A DNA stretch of 64,000 nt from Larix kaempferi (taxonomy: Eukaryota; Streptophyta; Pinopsida; Pinales; Pinaceae). Made by a program: the position numbers and the translations under genes. The stretch is from positions 7,596,001 to 7,660,000 of the forward strand of contig BSBM01000007.1 in NCBI GenBank assembly GCA_027924585.1. The letters are read 5' to 3'. Under the pieces are notes generated by a model. It had not been told where the DNA came from. It was given only the letters and a program-made list of their open reading frames with translations, and ran no database searches. How positions within the stretch are numbered: position 1 is the stretch's first letter; every line of letters starts with the position of its first letter. This document shows positions 35,752 through 47,164 of the stretch, piece after piece.

Positions 35752-36525
35752 CTAGACTTTCTCCAATGAAAGAGAGGGATCGAGTGGAGATGACAGTGAC
35801 TCGATCACTTCACTCTCGGAAGGAAGAGTGGGATTAATTACAGATGAAACTGAATTGATCACTTGATCAACCAGCAGGGGGTCGAAGGGCAACTTACTAT
35901 CACTTGTTGGAAGCACCTGTTGAGAACTAGTAATATCTTCCAACCACCGTGAAGCTTCATCCATGCTTGGACAAAGGTAAGTACGATGCATTCCCTTGCA
36001 TATCAAACAGGGGTACAGGACTTTACCCTTCCGACCCTTCAACAATGGGTCATTGGTCGAGGGAGTATCATCAACATGATGGTCAGAGGTTGGTGATACA
36101 AGCGGTTTGGGGTTTTTAGACCACACTTCTGACACATGGGAAAGACCGGGACAATTCTTGAGAAGGTGATCACCCTTGCAAAGTTTGCAAGGGAACTTTG
36201 TCTTACGAGGTGTTCTCATAGAATGAGTTCCATTAGAGGCAGATGGTTAACGTGTGGTCTCTTTCTTAACCTTCTTCTTCTTAATATTCCCTTTCTTCTT
36301 CTTCACACCCGCCTTCTTTCTAACAACATAGTTTTTAGTAGGAGAAGAGGAAGAGATGGAAGCCGATTCAACTTTCGACGGAGAAGGAGAAGGGTCACCA
36401 TGAGATCGATGCTCATGTGGTGAAGGACCTAGGTTCAACACAATTGGTGCACTTGCTGTAACCGGATTGGAGAATAACCATATTGGTAATCCTATCATCA
36501 ATCCAGGAAGACTCAACGTAGCCAT
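35752..36525 (-). pseudogene. Gag C-terminal part with two zinc knuckles
   Basis: Nucleocapsid-type zinc knuckles bind the element's RNA. On the - strand, 36525-36247 encodes a Ser/Pro-rich stretch ending in a very basic tail (KKAGVKKKKGNIKKKKVKK). After TAA, the same frame resumes at 36219 with CKLCKGDHLLKNC and, about 60 residues on, CLICKGMHRTYLC. Both have C-X2-C-X3-H-X4-C spacing, one residue shorter than the usual X4. The frame ends at TAG 35752 and continues into the protease. No capsid-type (Retrotrans_gag) helix bundle was recognised upstream. Two or three stops mark it as dead. Confidence 0.7.
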
Positions 36526-38881
36526 AAAGGGAGGACCAATAGCTCCACAAGGGGGATAACAAATGGCATACCTTGGAAAGGTGCCTCATGGTTGGTAGTC
36601 TCGGAAGAGTATCCCATATCTAGACTTCCTAAGAGTCTCTAAAGTACCATACAAGTCAAGCACTACTCAAGTCTAAAAGCGACAAGCAAATTGTGTGAAT
36701 AGGAGTGGATTCAAAGTCTGGAACCTCACGGGATTATCAAGGCATCGCAAACCGCGATATACTGCAGGGTCCAACAATATGATGCGACAAGGAGGATTGG
36801 GACTGTACCCTTTCCTGCATACCCGATTACCTAGGCAGTGCGTGCGTGCTAATCTCCCCAAGTGTTCTTCTAGGTGTATTGCTTTGCCAAGACGGCCAAA
36901 TGGTTAACTCGGTTGGTTTCAGGAATCCTAATGGTGTCTCCCGATATGCGCAAGGTACGTGGGAGCTCAAATCCGTAGTGGTGTTGTCTAATGCACAGCC
37001 GTTGGCACGAGACCTTCCGATATATGTGTTGAGTACGTGATACACCCTTCGATAAATGCCAAGTACGGATTATGGTACTTGGTGGGTACGTGAAGGAGCT
37101 TGATATACCGATGTACTTGGAAGACTACAATACCCCTAGGCTACCGTGCTGGCAAATAACGATAGCTTCCATGCTTAACGACGCCGGAACACATGTCTAA
37201 CTTACACACAATTACTATATGATTTTAACCTAAGCTAGAGTTAATTTTATCTTGTACAGTTAGGTGGATGCATGAGGTGAGTACATAAATGTAAACATAA
37301 TGCAATCCTCAACTATATGATAATGCACATTTTCCTTTCCTTTTCAATGAAAACTACTTAAGCTAGGGAGAGATTTTTCTTTCTTTCAAACCAAAAGTAC
37401 TTAAGCAGTAGCGAAAAGAAGAATTCCTTCCTAGAGTGCAATAATTCTAACTTTCTGCAATAATCAGCTAAAAAGTGCAAAGAAAATGAAAGATGCAACT
37501 AATCTTAGCAATGTATAAGACAAAATAATGAAGCACTTTCAATTTTCAAATGCATGTATCAAAAATGGTATTTGATAACTAAATGCTTTTCATATCTATT
37601 TATAGAAAGCGAGAGAATATCTACAACACTCTTTAATTATTCAGAAATTCCCAAAGAAAATGGCAAGCACCCAACACAACTCAAAGGCACTTAAGAACAG
37701 CTCAAAATCTACCAAATGCAAGATTTTTAACTCATTTCCTATCTTTTTTACACTTGAAAAAGAGACATCTAAGCTATGGAAAAAAGGATTCCACTAACGT
37801 TTCCAATCAAATGCAAGACAAAGAAAAGCACTTACTAATCATGCCTAACTCCAATGTACACAAATCTGAAACAAGCCTTTCTTCTTCTTATGATGATAAG
37901 ACCAAGAATATCAAATGATCAAATATAAAGTAAGAAGAATACTTATGTTTTCCAATTTCATGAATATAGCAAAAACTGACAAAATCAAGCTTTTCTTTGA
38001 ACTAAAGTGGAGACAAAGAATCAATATTTCCCAAAAATGATTAAATAGCTCAGCATGTAAAGGAAACAAGATGCATAACCCAAGAGAAATAGAGGCTCAA
38101 AAAGACATGGATGTCCCACACTCTTCGAGTCTTTAAAACAATTCAATCTCACCAAACCAAAAAAGATCTCAAAACCTTGAGATGGGTCAAAACGACTGAA
38201 GGATGCATGATTCATGGCCCCCCTCGGCCATGAGGGGAATTTTTTTTTCAAAAATAGAACCCATTTCACTTAAAAACACAAGCAAAACACTAGTTTTGAC
38301 TCAAAGGGCCAAATATGAATCCAAAACTCAAAAGACCCAAAAACCAATACAAACACCAAACAAAACACTATTGGACAAAAGCGGCTCTGCCTGGAAGGTA
38401 CAGTGCAGAGGAGTCTGTACACAAACCAAAATTCAAATCAGAAATGGAGAAAAGGTGCATGTATGGCAAAAAATAGCAGATCGACGCACTCTGTGCTTAT
38501 GAACAGTGCGACGTCACAGTTCACTAGTGCGGGAAGTGTGACGATGTCGCAGTATACCAATGGAAGGGCTACGACGGCAGACTAATAGGCAAAAAACGGA
38601 GATAAAAAGCAACACAGTGTCGCTCTGGGTACACTGACCAGGTGCGACAGGCGAGATCTAAGTCCAAAAATGAACCAATTCTCCAGATAATGAGCATAAA
38701 AAGGTCTGCCAATGAGAAGTACAAACTCAAAGGAAGGCAATCAGACTCTTCAAAGTGAAGATCTAATGGTGAAAGGGATTAAGAATCAATTGGCCAAAGA
38801 GATGGCTTGGAAAAGCAATCAACTAAAACTGACATTCAGATTGAAAACAACAATGTTCTTCCCCAATATGTTCGCTAGATT
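36526..38881 (-). other. Leader/5' internal region of the Ty3-type element
   Basis: No coding domain recognised. A segment at about 36640-37200 is GC-richer than its surroundings but shows neither rRNA nor tRNA structure. The rest is A-rich on the + strand. The sequence next to the 5' LTR (38860-38881) does not match a common tRNA 3' end. Confidence 0.5.
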
Positions 38882-39915
38882 TGTTAATGGGCAGTCTACC
38901 AAAGACAGATCTAAGGTGTGATCTCCCTAGCTTAATGCAAGTCTAGAACAAATAGTACAGAATATAAAACTCATTTCCTAGATCTAGTTACAGATTAAGT
39001 ACTCAGATATCATACCTTTCAGATCGTGGATCTTTCTCCTTCTTGTTGCTCCAAGACTCGCGGTCGTCAAATCTCGAGCTGCAAGACATGTCAAGACAAT
39101 ATGGAAACGATACAAGTAGTACAAGATATCTAAACAATAACTGATCTAAACTAACAGTTGAGGAAGAAAGTTCTAAACATCATCAACGAGACAACATTTA
39201 TGGAAAGACATTATATTAACTGTATAAAAAAGGTGGGAATACATAGAAAGGATGAAGCTACAACCAAATCCTCAACGTTGCATCCTCCATCCAACATGTC
39301 CAAGCCAAGTCTCCAAGATGGTACAATATTCCCAACCACCAATATGGATCCTATCAGCATAAGGGTACCATAGACCTTCCCCCCCCTCTCTCATGGAGAG
39401 AGTGGGTGTTTATATACGGCTAAAGGGATAGGGTAGGCTGAGGATTAGAGGGAGATGGTTAAGGGATCTTTCCATAAGGTTAGGAACCGAAATGCCACCT
39501 CACCTAGATCCTAGGGATAGGCCTCCACATCACTCATATTCGAGAATGGGATCGAAGATATTCTTTTATCCAAATAACTGACATCATCGCAGGTTGCATT
39601 AGGACAACCTGCGACGTCGCATGTTGCACAAGGGAAAACTGCGATGACCTTGAAAAGTAGGTCAGTTAAGCCCTCCAGTCATAGGAAACTTCAGGGATGT
39701 GTTTTTTACTCTAAAATGGCTTTAGGTAAAATAGTAAAGAGCTTACACAATGGTCAAGATGATGACATTATCACAACGGTCATGATGACAACACTTGGTC
39801 ATAGTGACGGTACTTGCAACGGTCATGATGAAAACACTAGGTCATGACAACGACACTTACAACACTTGCGACACTTGTGACACTTGCACAAGGGTGACGA
39901 CATTTTGGTGCAACA
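38882..39915 (-). repeat. 5' LTR of the Ty3-type element
   Basis: 1034 bp; reads TGTTGCACC...CCCATTAACA on the - strand, with intact TG/CA ends. The TATA box is at 39408-39416. It is about 5% different from the 3' LTR, whereas the two duplicate 3' LTR copies differ by about 0.2%. Confidence 0.9.
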
Positions 39916-39920
39916 CTCAG
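39916..39920 (+). repeat. Right target-site duplication CTCAG
   Basis: Matches 30708-30712 (and its duplicate 21518-21522). Confidence 0.85.
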
Positions 39921-40395
39921 GATATGGAAAAATTCTAGTGTGAAAATTGATGTTGAAATGTAAGAAAATTATGTTTATGGTTTATCTAACTCTGATTATG
40001 CAAGTATTGAAGTTAAAATTTATAAATCTAATGTTGAAGCATATCCATATGGCATGGAAATCAAGTCTAAAGAACTTGAGAAAATACAGAGGAGGAAGAA
40101 AAATGTGAAAATCAAGATAAAGAACTTTAGAAAAACCAACCAATATAATGTCTCGAGTAAAAGGAAAAAAAAAAAGTAATGCAAGGTGCAAAGGATAATC
40201 TGTGCTAATCTACAACAAATTTTGAAGTATTTTGTGATTGTAGGACTGATTGAGACTAAGACCAACATGCATCAAATTTATGAATTTTGTTGAGTCAAAA
40301 TCCCATGGAATTTGGCTGAATAATGTAAGTAGGTGTTAGTCTTCGTGTAAAATTTGTAATTGTTATAGAATACTATGGTAAGAATTAAGGGGGAG
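39921..40395 (+). pseudogene. 3' part of the interrupted copia-type element, with polypurine tract
   Basis: Continuation of the host sequence of the Ty3 insertion. The decayed frame stays Lys/Asn-rich and ends in a long A/G-rich stretch near 40160-40180. TAAGGGGGAG at 40386-40395 directly before the LTR is a good polypurine tract, giving + strand orientation in agreement with the gag remnant at 20433. Confidence 0.55.
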
Positions 40396-40715
40396 TGTCA
40401 GAATATGTAATTCCTCTTGTCGTCAATGTCAAAATGGGTAGCTAAAGTGTTCATGTAGTATCTATAACCTTGTAAGGTCCGAGTAGAATGATTAGACGTA
40501 GTAGAAGCATCGAGAGGAGGCTCGACTTCTCAAGATGAGAAGTGTCTAGACATGATAGAGTAGTATTAATACATTTTCATGTAAAGCATTTCCATAGGCG
40601 ATTGGAGTGAGGTTAATATAGAGAGATCTTTGGGATCATAATTCTGGTGTTTTGAAAGCTATAGCTCTGTGCATTAATATTTTCTTGAATGTTGTTTTTC
40701 TCCCCAATTCCAACA
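40396..40715 (+). repeat. 3' LTR of the copia-type remnant
   Basis: Begins TGTCAGAATA right after the polypurine tract and probably ends CAATTCCAACA at 40715, giving about 320 bp with TG/CA ends and an imperfect terminal inverted repeat. The matching 5' LTR was not found in the window, so the right edge is an estimate. Confidence 0.5.
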
Positions 40716-43700
40716 AATTCTCCTCTTCCTCCCTCATGGATTCCATCCCCTGCTAGGGTTGCTCCAATCAAGACCTGCATCATAATGTTAGAGTAAACGC
40801 TTTTAATAAAGAATCAATCTGATCACCTCAAGAAGTAAAGCCAAAATATTCAATTAAATATTTATTTAACTCCGAGTCAATGGAAAGAGATTTCCATGTA
40901 TTGAAATATTTGACTAGCAGGAAGTTGAGGCAGAGAGAGTGAGAAAAAATCCCTTGTTGCCTCCTCCTTGGTAGCGTATCCATACATTGACCTCCCAAGT
41001 GACATGCATGACAAAAATATCATGTAATATTGGTTACATTTAAGCAAAATAAATGTAAATACATTTTGCAATGCAATGCAATTCAAAGACTTACATGTCA
41101 TTATGATCTTATCAACACGCTTTGGTTAGAGTATGGATAACCCATGCATTGGTAGGAACGATTATGTACAATATATCTCATGAATTGAGTTGCTAAGAGT
41201 TGTGAAATTCATAGGTTTACCAAGAGCTTCAAGACTAATTCTACATGAGAGAAAACTAAATGATTTATTAATCTGAGATAACATTACATAAAGAAGTGCC
41301 TCCATGTATACTAATGGAGAGACCAGACCATTCGGTAAAAATAACCAAGTGATATGGTTTCAAATATGAGCTTAACTCAACTAAGTTTGGATGCATTGGA
41401 AATGAGATACAAGCACTAACAACCCCCCATAAGTGAAACATGGGGAGGAAACAAAAAGAACACAAAGATGGGTCATGGAAACTAGGCACGATGAGGTAGC
41501 CATGTACAAACTCCCATAATCAAAGAAAATGAGACAAACCCATAGGAAAAAAAAAGTCCTCCCAAAAAGAGAGAACACAACATAAACAAAATCGATGGTG
41601 GGAGGACTGAACATGATCCCAAAGCATTGATCGGAGTTGAAGAAACCAAGGTAAAGACAAAGGTTTAGTGAATATTAAACCCTTCTACATGATACAAAAC
41701 TAAATGATCTATTGATATGAGATAATATTGCATAAAGAAGTGTCTCCATTTATACTAATGGAGAGACCAAGCCATTTACTAAAAATAACCAAGTGATATG
41801 GTTTCCAATGTGAGCTTAACTCACCCAAGCCTAGATTGATTGGATATGAAATGCACAGGCCCAAGCCTAGATTGATTGGATATGAAATGCACAGGCCCAA
41901 GCCTAGATTGATTGGATATGAAATGCACGTACTAACAAGAGTGAACAAACTCAGTTGGGGCCTAGATCATCTCTTCCCTTGGAGCAGAGATCGAAATAAT
42001 AATGGGTGCACCAAGAAATAAATCACCTCCTACTTATTGCATGCATGGATAAAAGCTTGGGCTAACACCCAAAATTTTCTCCCTCTACCTTGAAATGTTG
42101 CAGTGGAAAAGCCATTGTTTCATGTAGGATTTAATGCCTGCATTTTTTCTCATCATGGTTGTTATTTTTCGTGTGGGAAAAAGTATGAGTGGAAACACAA
42201 ATTTTCCTTCATTGTGACCTATTAGTACATCAGTTGTGGGAAACCCATTGGGATACTACATACATCCCTTTCTTTTTGCATTTTCAAAATGGAAATCCTG
42301 CATGCCTAGAATGCATCACAGGTCTAGTCTCATTGTCATCAAATTTGCAAGACCCTATTAGGGCTAAGTGATTTCCTTTATAATTTTAATTGTATTTTCT
42401 GTATAACATTGAAGGATTGGTTAATTCCCTGGTTCAAATTGTATGTTGTTTAAGTTCCATTGCATTGAATATAAATATATTCACACTGATTTTTGTTTAA
42501 GTGCCATTGCCTTGAATATAAATATATTCCCATTGAAATTATTGCTAATGGATTAGAGTAAAATCTTATGATATGATATTATTTTAGTGGTCAAGTTGCC
42601 ACTTATAGAAAACAAAATGAGTTGTATAGAAGCAAGTCCCTTCCTTTTGTATTTGTTTTCTATTAGCTAAAGAAACAAGTCTTTGGAAAGAAGAGGTAGT
42701 TTCTCTCGGTGCACTATATTCGATTAGAATGGCATGTTTGGTAACTATGAAGCATAATAATCAAGAGACTATTATAGGTTTCCAACTTGCAGCATGTGAG
42801 TTGCTACTATTGTCTAGGTGTGCTATAGTAGGATCGTAGAGGAGTTAGGATTCAAGGAGTCCTCAATTTGAACAACAAAACTACATTTGAACCATGAAAA
42901 TTACAACACCTATCTTCCGTTTACATATAATTGTAGTAAAGGCACTGAAGCAATTGGTGAGATTGAGGAAGGTTCTAGGAAATTAAGATTATGGGGATCT
43001 AAGAAAAAACATTAAAGTGTGACTCCTGAATTGGATTTATTGAATTTGGGTATGATTTAGGGTTGGACAACCAAGAATGACACTTCATTTTAGTGTATAC
43101 ATTTGTCAAAGTAAGTACTGTCAATAAAATCATTTTATTGTATACTTTTGGAAAACGAATTGAAGGGTCCCTTATCCATTTCGGTAAATTCTTCATTTTG
43201 TAGATGAGTCGAGAGTATCGAGTCCCTCATTGTGGCCAACTGGCGATGGCGAATGTGTTGTACTCTAAGTGACCAATTTGGGAAGATGAAAATATTTATA
43301 TTAAACTCATGAGTCGATGGTAGGTATATGAGAAATAAAAGCATATACCAAATAAGGACCCCATTTTATTTGTTATTATAATACGATGAATGTATGGAGA
43401 CTTGAGTATCTAGAATTTCAATTTCTCCATAACCGCTAATAGTGAAAGCATACGCAGTTGTTCAATCCATTTATTATTTTCTTTATTATGCTCTCAAAAG
43501 TATAATTTTTTGCTAAATAATTCGCATAGCCAAAGGTTTCCTAGCTGCAAATTTGATTTCAAGTTTGTACATAACCCATCATCATATAAACTAGTAGCAT
43601 AAAGTGAGCAAGCTTATTTTTTGATGCGTTGAGTGGCTTGTTTGCTTGCCAATCTTGATTTATTGTATGTGAGATTATATTTTATTTTTAATCATTGACT

Positions 43701-44852
43701 TAGAAGCATTAGTGGAGTGGAGTCCAATTAAATTAGTTCATCAATATTGAAACTAAAATTCTGATTGAAAATTTTCGTTAACCACTCTGTTTTAAAAGAG
43801 ATAAATAAATTATATTAAAAAACCGAGTAAAAGTATTTGTTAATTTTTATTATTTAAAAGTGATGACTAATTAAAAACATGGAACCAACCGAATACTTAA
43901 TTCCCAACACTTAAAGTAATGCCTCAAACCAAATAGTCAACAATAGTTGTTTCTCAACAATTAAACTAAATCCTCAAGCTTTTGATAAGGTCACTATCAT
44001 TTACTAATATGATTTATAACAATATGGACAACCTAATTACATGATGAAACTTCCAGAGAGGTCTAGTTAACTATAAAAAGAAAAGAATTCAAATAAAAAG
44101 GTTGTTAGAACAATATCACCATCATATTCATGCCATGGACCTTCATGTTGTTCTACCTAGTGTTATTTGGCTCATTAGTGCCTAATCTATTGTCTTGGAC
44201 CATAGTTTGTCCACATTTGACCAACTTAGACTAGTGATATATCCATGAATCCCTATTTGTCCACTTATCCAATAATTTCCATCATTTTAGGAGCCAATCC
44301 ACCCCACTACCTTGCATTTATGTGGGAGTTATTGCATTTCCCTGTTTTAAGGAGATGGAGTGTGCCCTCTTAATTATTTGGTCAACTTGTGTATTAATGG
44401 CCACTACTTAGCCAACTACTCACCCATGCATCCTCATAATGGTACCTTTCACACTGTTTGACTAGCCTAACCTCCTCATGGCCCATATATGCTCGTTGAA
44501 CCTCATTATGGCCCAATCTATGAGTTACACATGGTATCATGTCATTGATGGGTGAATTGGTCCAATCTAAGACTCATTATTGTGAGCTACTCAACTTTCC
44601 ACTAATCCTCTCGATTTTGTCTCTTCAGAGCATCTATATATTCTAATCATGTTGATGAATAATATCAGAGTGGAATTATTCCCAGTGGAGTGATTTTCCT
44701 CTAGTCTTCTATTCAATATTTTTTCTCTATTCTTGCTATTTATTTGTGCAAATAATTCTAAGTGAGATTGTTTTTGCTGTCTAGATCTAGGTTGGATTGT
44801 CACATGTATTAGAACCTAGTGTTGTGATTGTTGTGCAATCTAAATTCTAATA
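40716..44852. other. Repeat-rich intergenic; ends in an LTR R/U5-like region
   Basis: No gene recognised. 41262-41400 and 41700-41835 are diverged direct repeats about 430 bp apart. The last 300 bp before 44853 look like an LTR end, given the adjacent primer binding site, but its left border is unknown. Confidence 0.45.
41822..41935. repeat. 36-bp tandem repeat, three copies
   Basis: Unit CAAGCCTAGATTGATTGGAT plus ATGAAATGCACAGGCC, nearly perfect. The unit length is a multiple of three, so it stays open on both strands (the - strand gives the repeated peptide CISYPINLGLGL). Confidence 0.85.
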
Positions 44853-44864
44853 TGGTATCAGAGC
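44853..44864 (+). promoter_or_regulatory. Primer binding site for initiator tRNA-Met (TGGTATCAGAGC)
   Basis: Exact match to the primer binding site of many plant Ty1/copia and some Ty3 elements. It marks the boundary between a 5' LTR on its left and an internal region on its right (+ strand element). The downstream frame starting near 44931 has an MVEDSINDPVQL-like beginning but decays quickly. No gag or pol domain was recognised. Confidence 0.65.
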
Positions 44865-46708
44865 TAGTATGATGCAAAAAAATTTCCATAAGGAATTTCA
44901 AATTGTGTTGTTTGCAGGTACATGAAGAAATGGTAGAAGACTCAATAAATGATCCAGTTCAACTTTCTTCCTTTCTGGCTTCCTCTATTTTCGATGAAGT
45001 TGTTTTTCATGAAGATAATATATGATTTGTTTCCACCAATATTGTTGAAGAGAAGTCCTTCCATCTCTCATCATTGTTCTCCCATTCTACTCTTGATTCT
45101 GCTAGTGTACGAAAAAGTGATCCGAGCTTGGATGTTTAGGAAGAAGGATCAAATATTGGAGTTGTAGCATTCAACCTCCTTGGATCCATGCTTCTTATGT
45201 ATTCCTATATGATTTCTAGCACCGATTTTCAGAGTTGAACAGAAGATGGAGAAGCCTTAGCCATCATATTGGAAAACTTGGGATTCTTGTTCCTCTTTCT
45301 TGGAGCTGATTACAACTCTCTTGATTCGACGTTGATGCTTCAGGAACCTTATGATTCGCTTGGGGTCACTTATTCTCAACCATATCAACCCAAAAACCCA
45401 AGACCCAAGACTTCTACAAGATCAACGACGTAGAGCTGGCCACGAAGGTAGCCTAGTCTACGATCCACCAAACTCTAATAAATACACATTTAAAACTACA
45501 GCTACGAGCCTGTACTCCTACCAACGCATTTTCCATTACATGTTAGTATCGTATTTCACGCCTCATAGTATGAAGTGCTTGTTAAGACTATAGTTCATAC
45601 CATTCACATAGCTATAACATTGGAATCACATGCATATAGGTCGTATGCACATAAGTTAAACATATGGTTTAAATATCATGTAGTGTATACTTTGTAGCAA
45701 TTAAATGTTATCAATATAGCGTTGGATGCAAATGTAAAGTATATGCATTTAGATTTACGTATAAAACATATAGACTATATTACTATTGCCTTGGATAAAC
45801 AAGGTAAAGGATATAAAATGTATGCCTATGGTATAAATTCTTACATTTATAATATAATGAATAGTGTGGATAAGTAGATTTCCACCTTTGGATAATGCAA
45901 AAAAAGGATAGGTTAAGATAGTGGCATTTTCCTTTAAAAGGGTATGCATAGCAAACCATGGTTGGTTTAAAATCAAGCTATTAATACATAAAACTCACCT
46001 TTAATCAACATTTGAGAAAACAATGTTAAACCATAGTACAAGCTTGGTAAATGTATAGTGTTCCATTGAAACTAGATAATGAATGTAAGCAGAAAACCCA
46101 CGCATATGACTGATATTCAATTAATTAAAATTTTGAGTATGATACTCTTAGCTAGGGTAGGTCTTACCATTGTACAAGTTAAAAGATCTCTACACTGTCA
46201 TATTGTACAACCAGTTACAAATCGAAATATATCGAGGATGCATCAATTGAAATCTCATTCTTACCTATAAATATGCAAATAGAAGTGAATTGAAGAGGAT
46301 TACCTATCAATATCTAAGTAAGCCTCAAGGCATACATAAGGACCCCCTTCATTACATTGAAGCAACCAGTTAGTTTCTAAAATCATTTATATCATAGAAA
46401 AATTAATTACGAATTCAATTCATGTTTCAACATTAAAAACACATTGTAATAATAAAGCATTATGACATACGAATGACATTTAAGGACTCTTCAACATTTA
46501 GGCTATCAAGGAGTTACAACAATCGTCGTTAGTTATGAGTGTCGTAAACTTTAATCACCGACGATCTGTATTGACGATGTCGTCATCGAAATTAATTATC
46601 AATGTTTAGACATATTAAAGTTAACACTAACAATACTTCTGCACAATAAATACAAGATTTTAATGCTACTTGAAAATTTTAAATTTTAGTGAAATTTTGG
46701 GATGTTAC
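44865..46708. other. Internal debris of the LTR element; no domain recognised
   Basis: Short broken frames only. The interval 45340-45480 is more GC-balanced and may be a decayed exon or gag piece of unknown origin. Confidence 0.4.
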
Positions 46709-46920
46709 ACTAGTGCATTTTGATTTTCCCATCATGTAGTTTCATTCGCAACTTTCAGTGACCTAGGTATATCACTTATATTTCCAACGTTTTAAGAAAT
46801 AAATACCATTACACCAAATGTTTACTAGTGGGGCCTTGTCCTTGATCTCCTCACCAGAAACGATTACCTTAATTACTTACATTTATACAATTTATTAGGT
46901 CAAAAAGGAGGGATGTTACA
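46709..46920 (-). repeat. Two Ty3-type LTR starts (TGTAACATCCC), 211 bp apart, - strand
   Basis: TGTAACATCCC, a common start of plant Ty3 LTRs, reads on the - strand from 46920 and again from 46709. The outer one follows AAAGGGATGAGTA, a plausible polypurine tract. The left extent of the LTR is not resolved. Confidence 0.5.
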
Positions 46921-47164
46921 TACTCATCCCTTTAAGAATAACACCGTCCTCGGTGTTCATACTTCTTAGAAATTTGTCCACACTTCCGGACTCGTCATTC
47001 TCTAGTTCACTTGTCATCTCCCCTTTGTTATTCTTAATTATCTTTGAGCTCTCTCGCTTGCATATGTCTTTATGGTTCGTACCTCTTTCACAATGTACAC
47101 ATTTGTACAAATCATACCACATCTTCAAACATTTTCTAGTATACATAAGTATACAAAATTTCAA
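46916..47164 (-). pseudogene. Probable C-terminal end of a Ty3-type pol frame
   Basis: An 82-residue - strand frame ends NTEDGVILKGMSM, with its TAA stop overlapping the first bases of the LTR. That acidic 'ExxxxLxGxx' ending immediately before the LTR resembles tails of plant Ty3 pol. The upstream part has Cys/His residues (CVHCERGTNHKDIC) without clear integrase or chromodomain features. Low certainty. Confidence 0.35.

Larger units (their letters stand above)
30713..39915 (-). mobile_element. Complete non-autonomous Ty3-type LTR retrotransposon (9.2 kb)
   Basis: On the - strand the order is: 5' LTR 39915-38882, leader, gag/protease remnant 36525-35070, repeat array, possible polypurine tract, 3' LTR 31745-30713. 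It is flanked by CTCAG on both sides. LTR ends are TGTTGCACC...TTAACA in the 5' LTR; the 3' LTR has TATTACACC at its start. The two LTRs differ at about 51 of 1033 sites by hand count. I found no reverse transcriptase, RNase H or integrase anywhere inside, so replication would have needed proteins from another element. No canonical TGG-starting primer binding site is visible next to the 5' LTR. Confidence 0.85.

Noticed and set aside
36640-37200. rRNA or tRNA gene in the GC-rich part of the element leader
   Set aside because: No conserved rRNA core sequences or tRNA boxes could be found.
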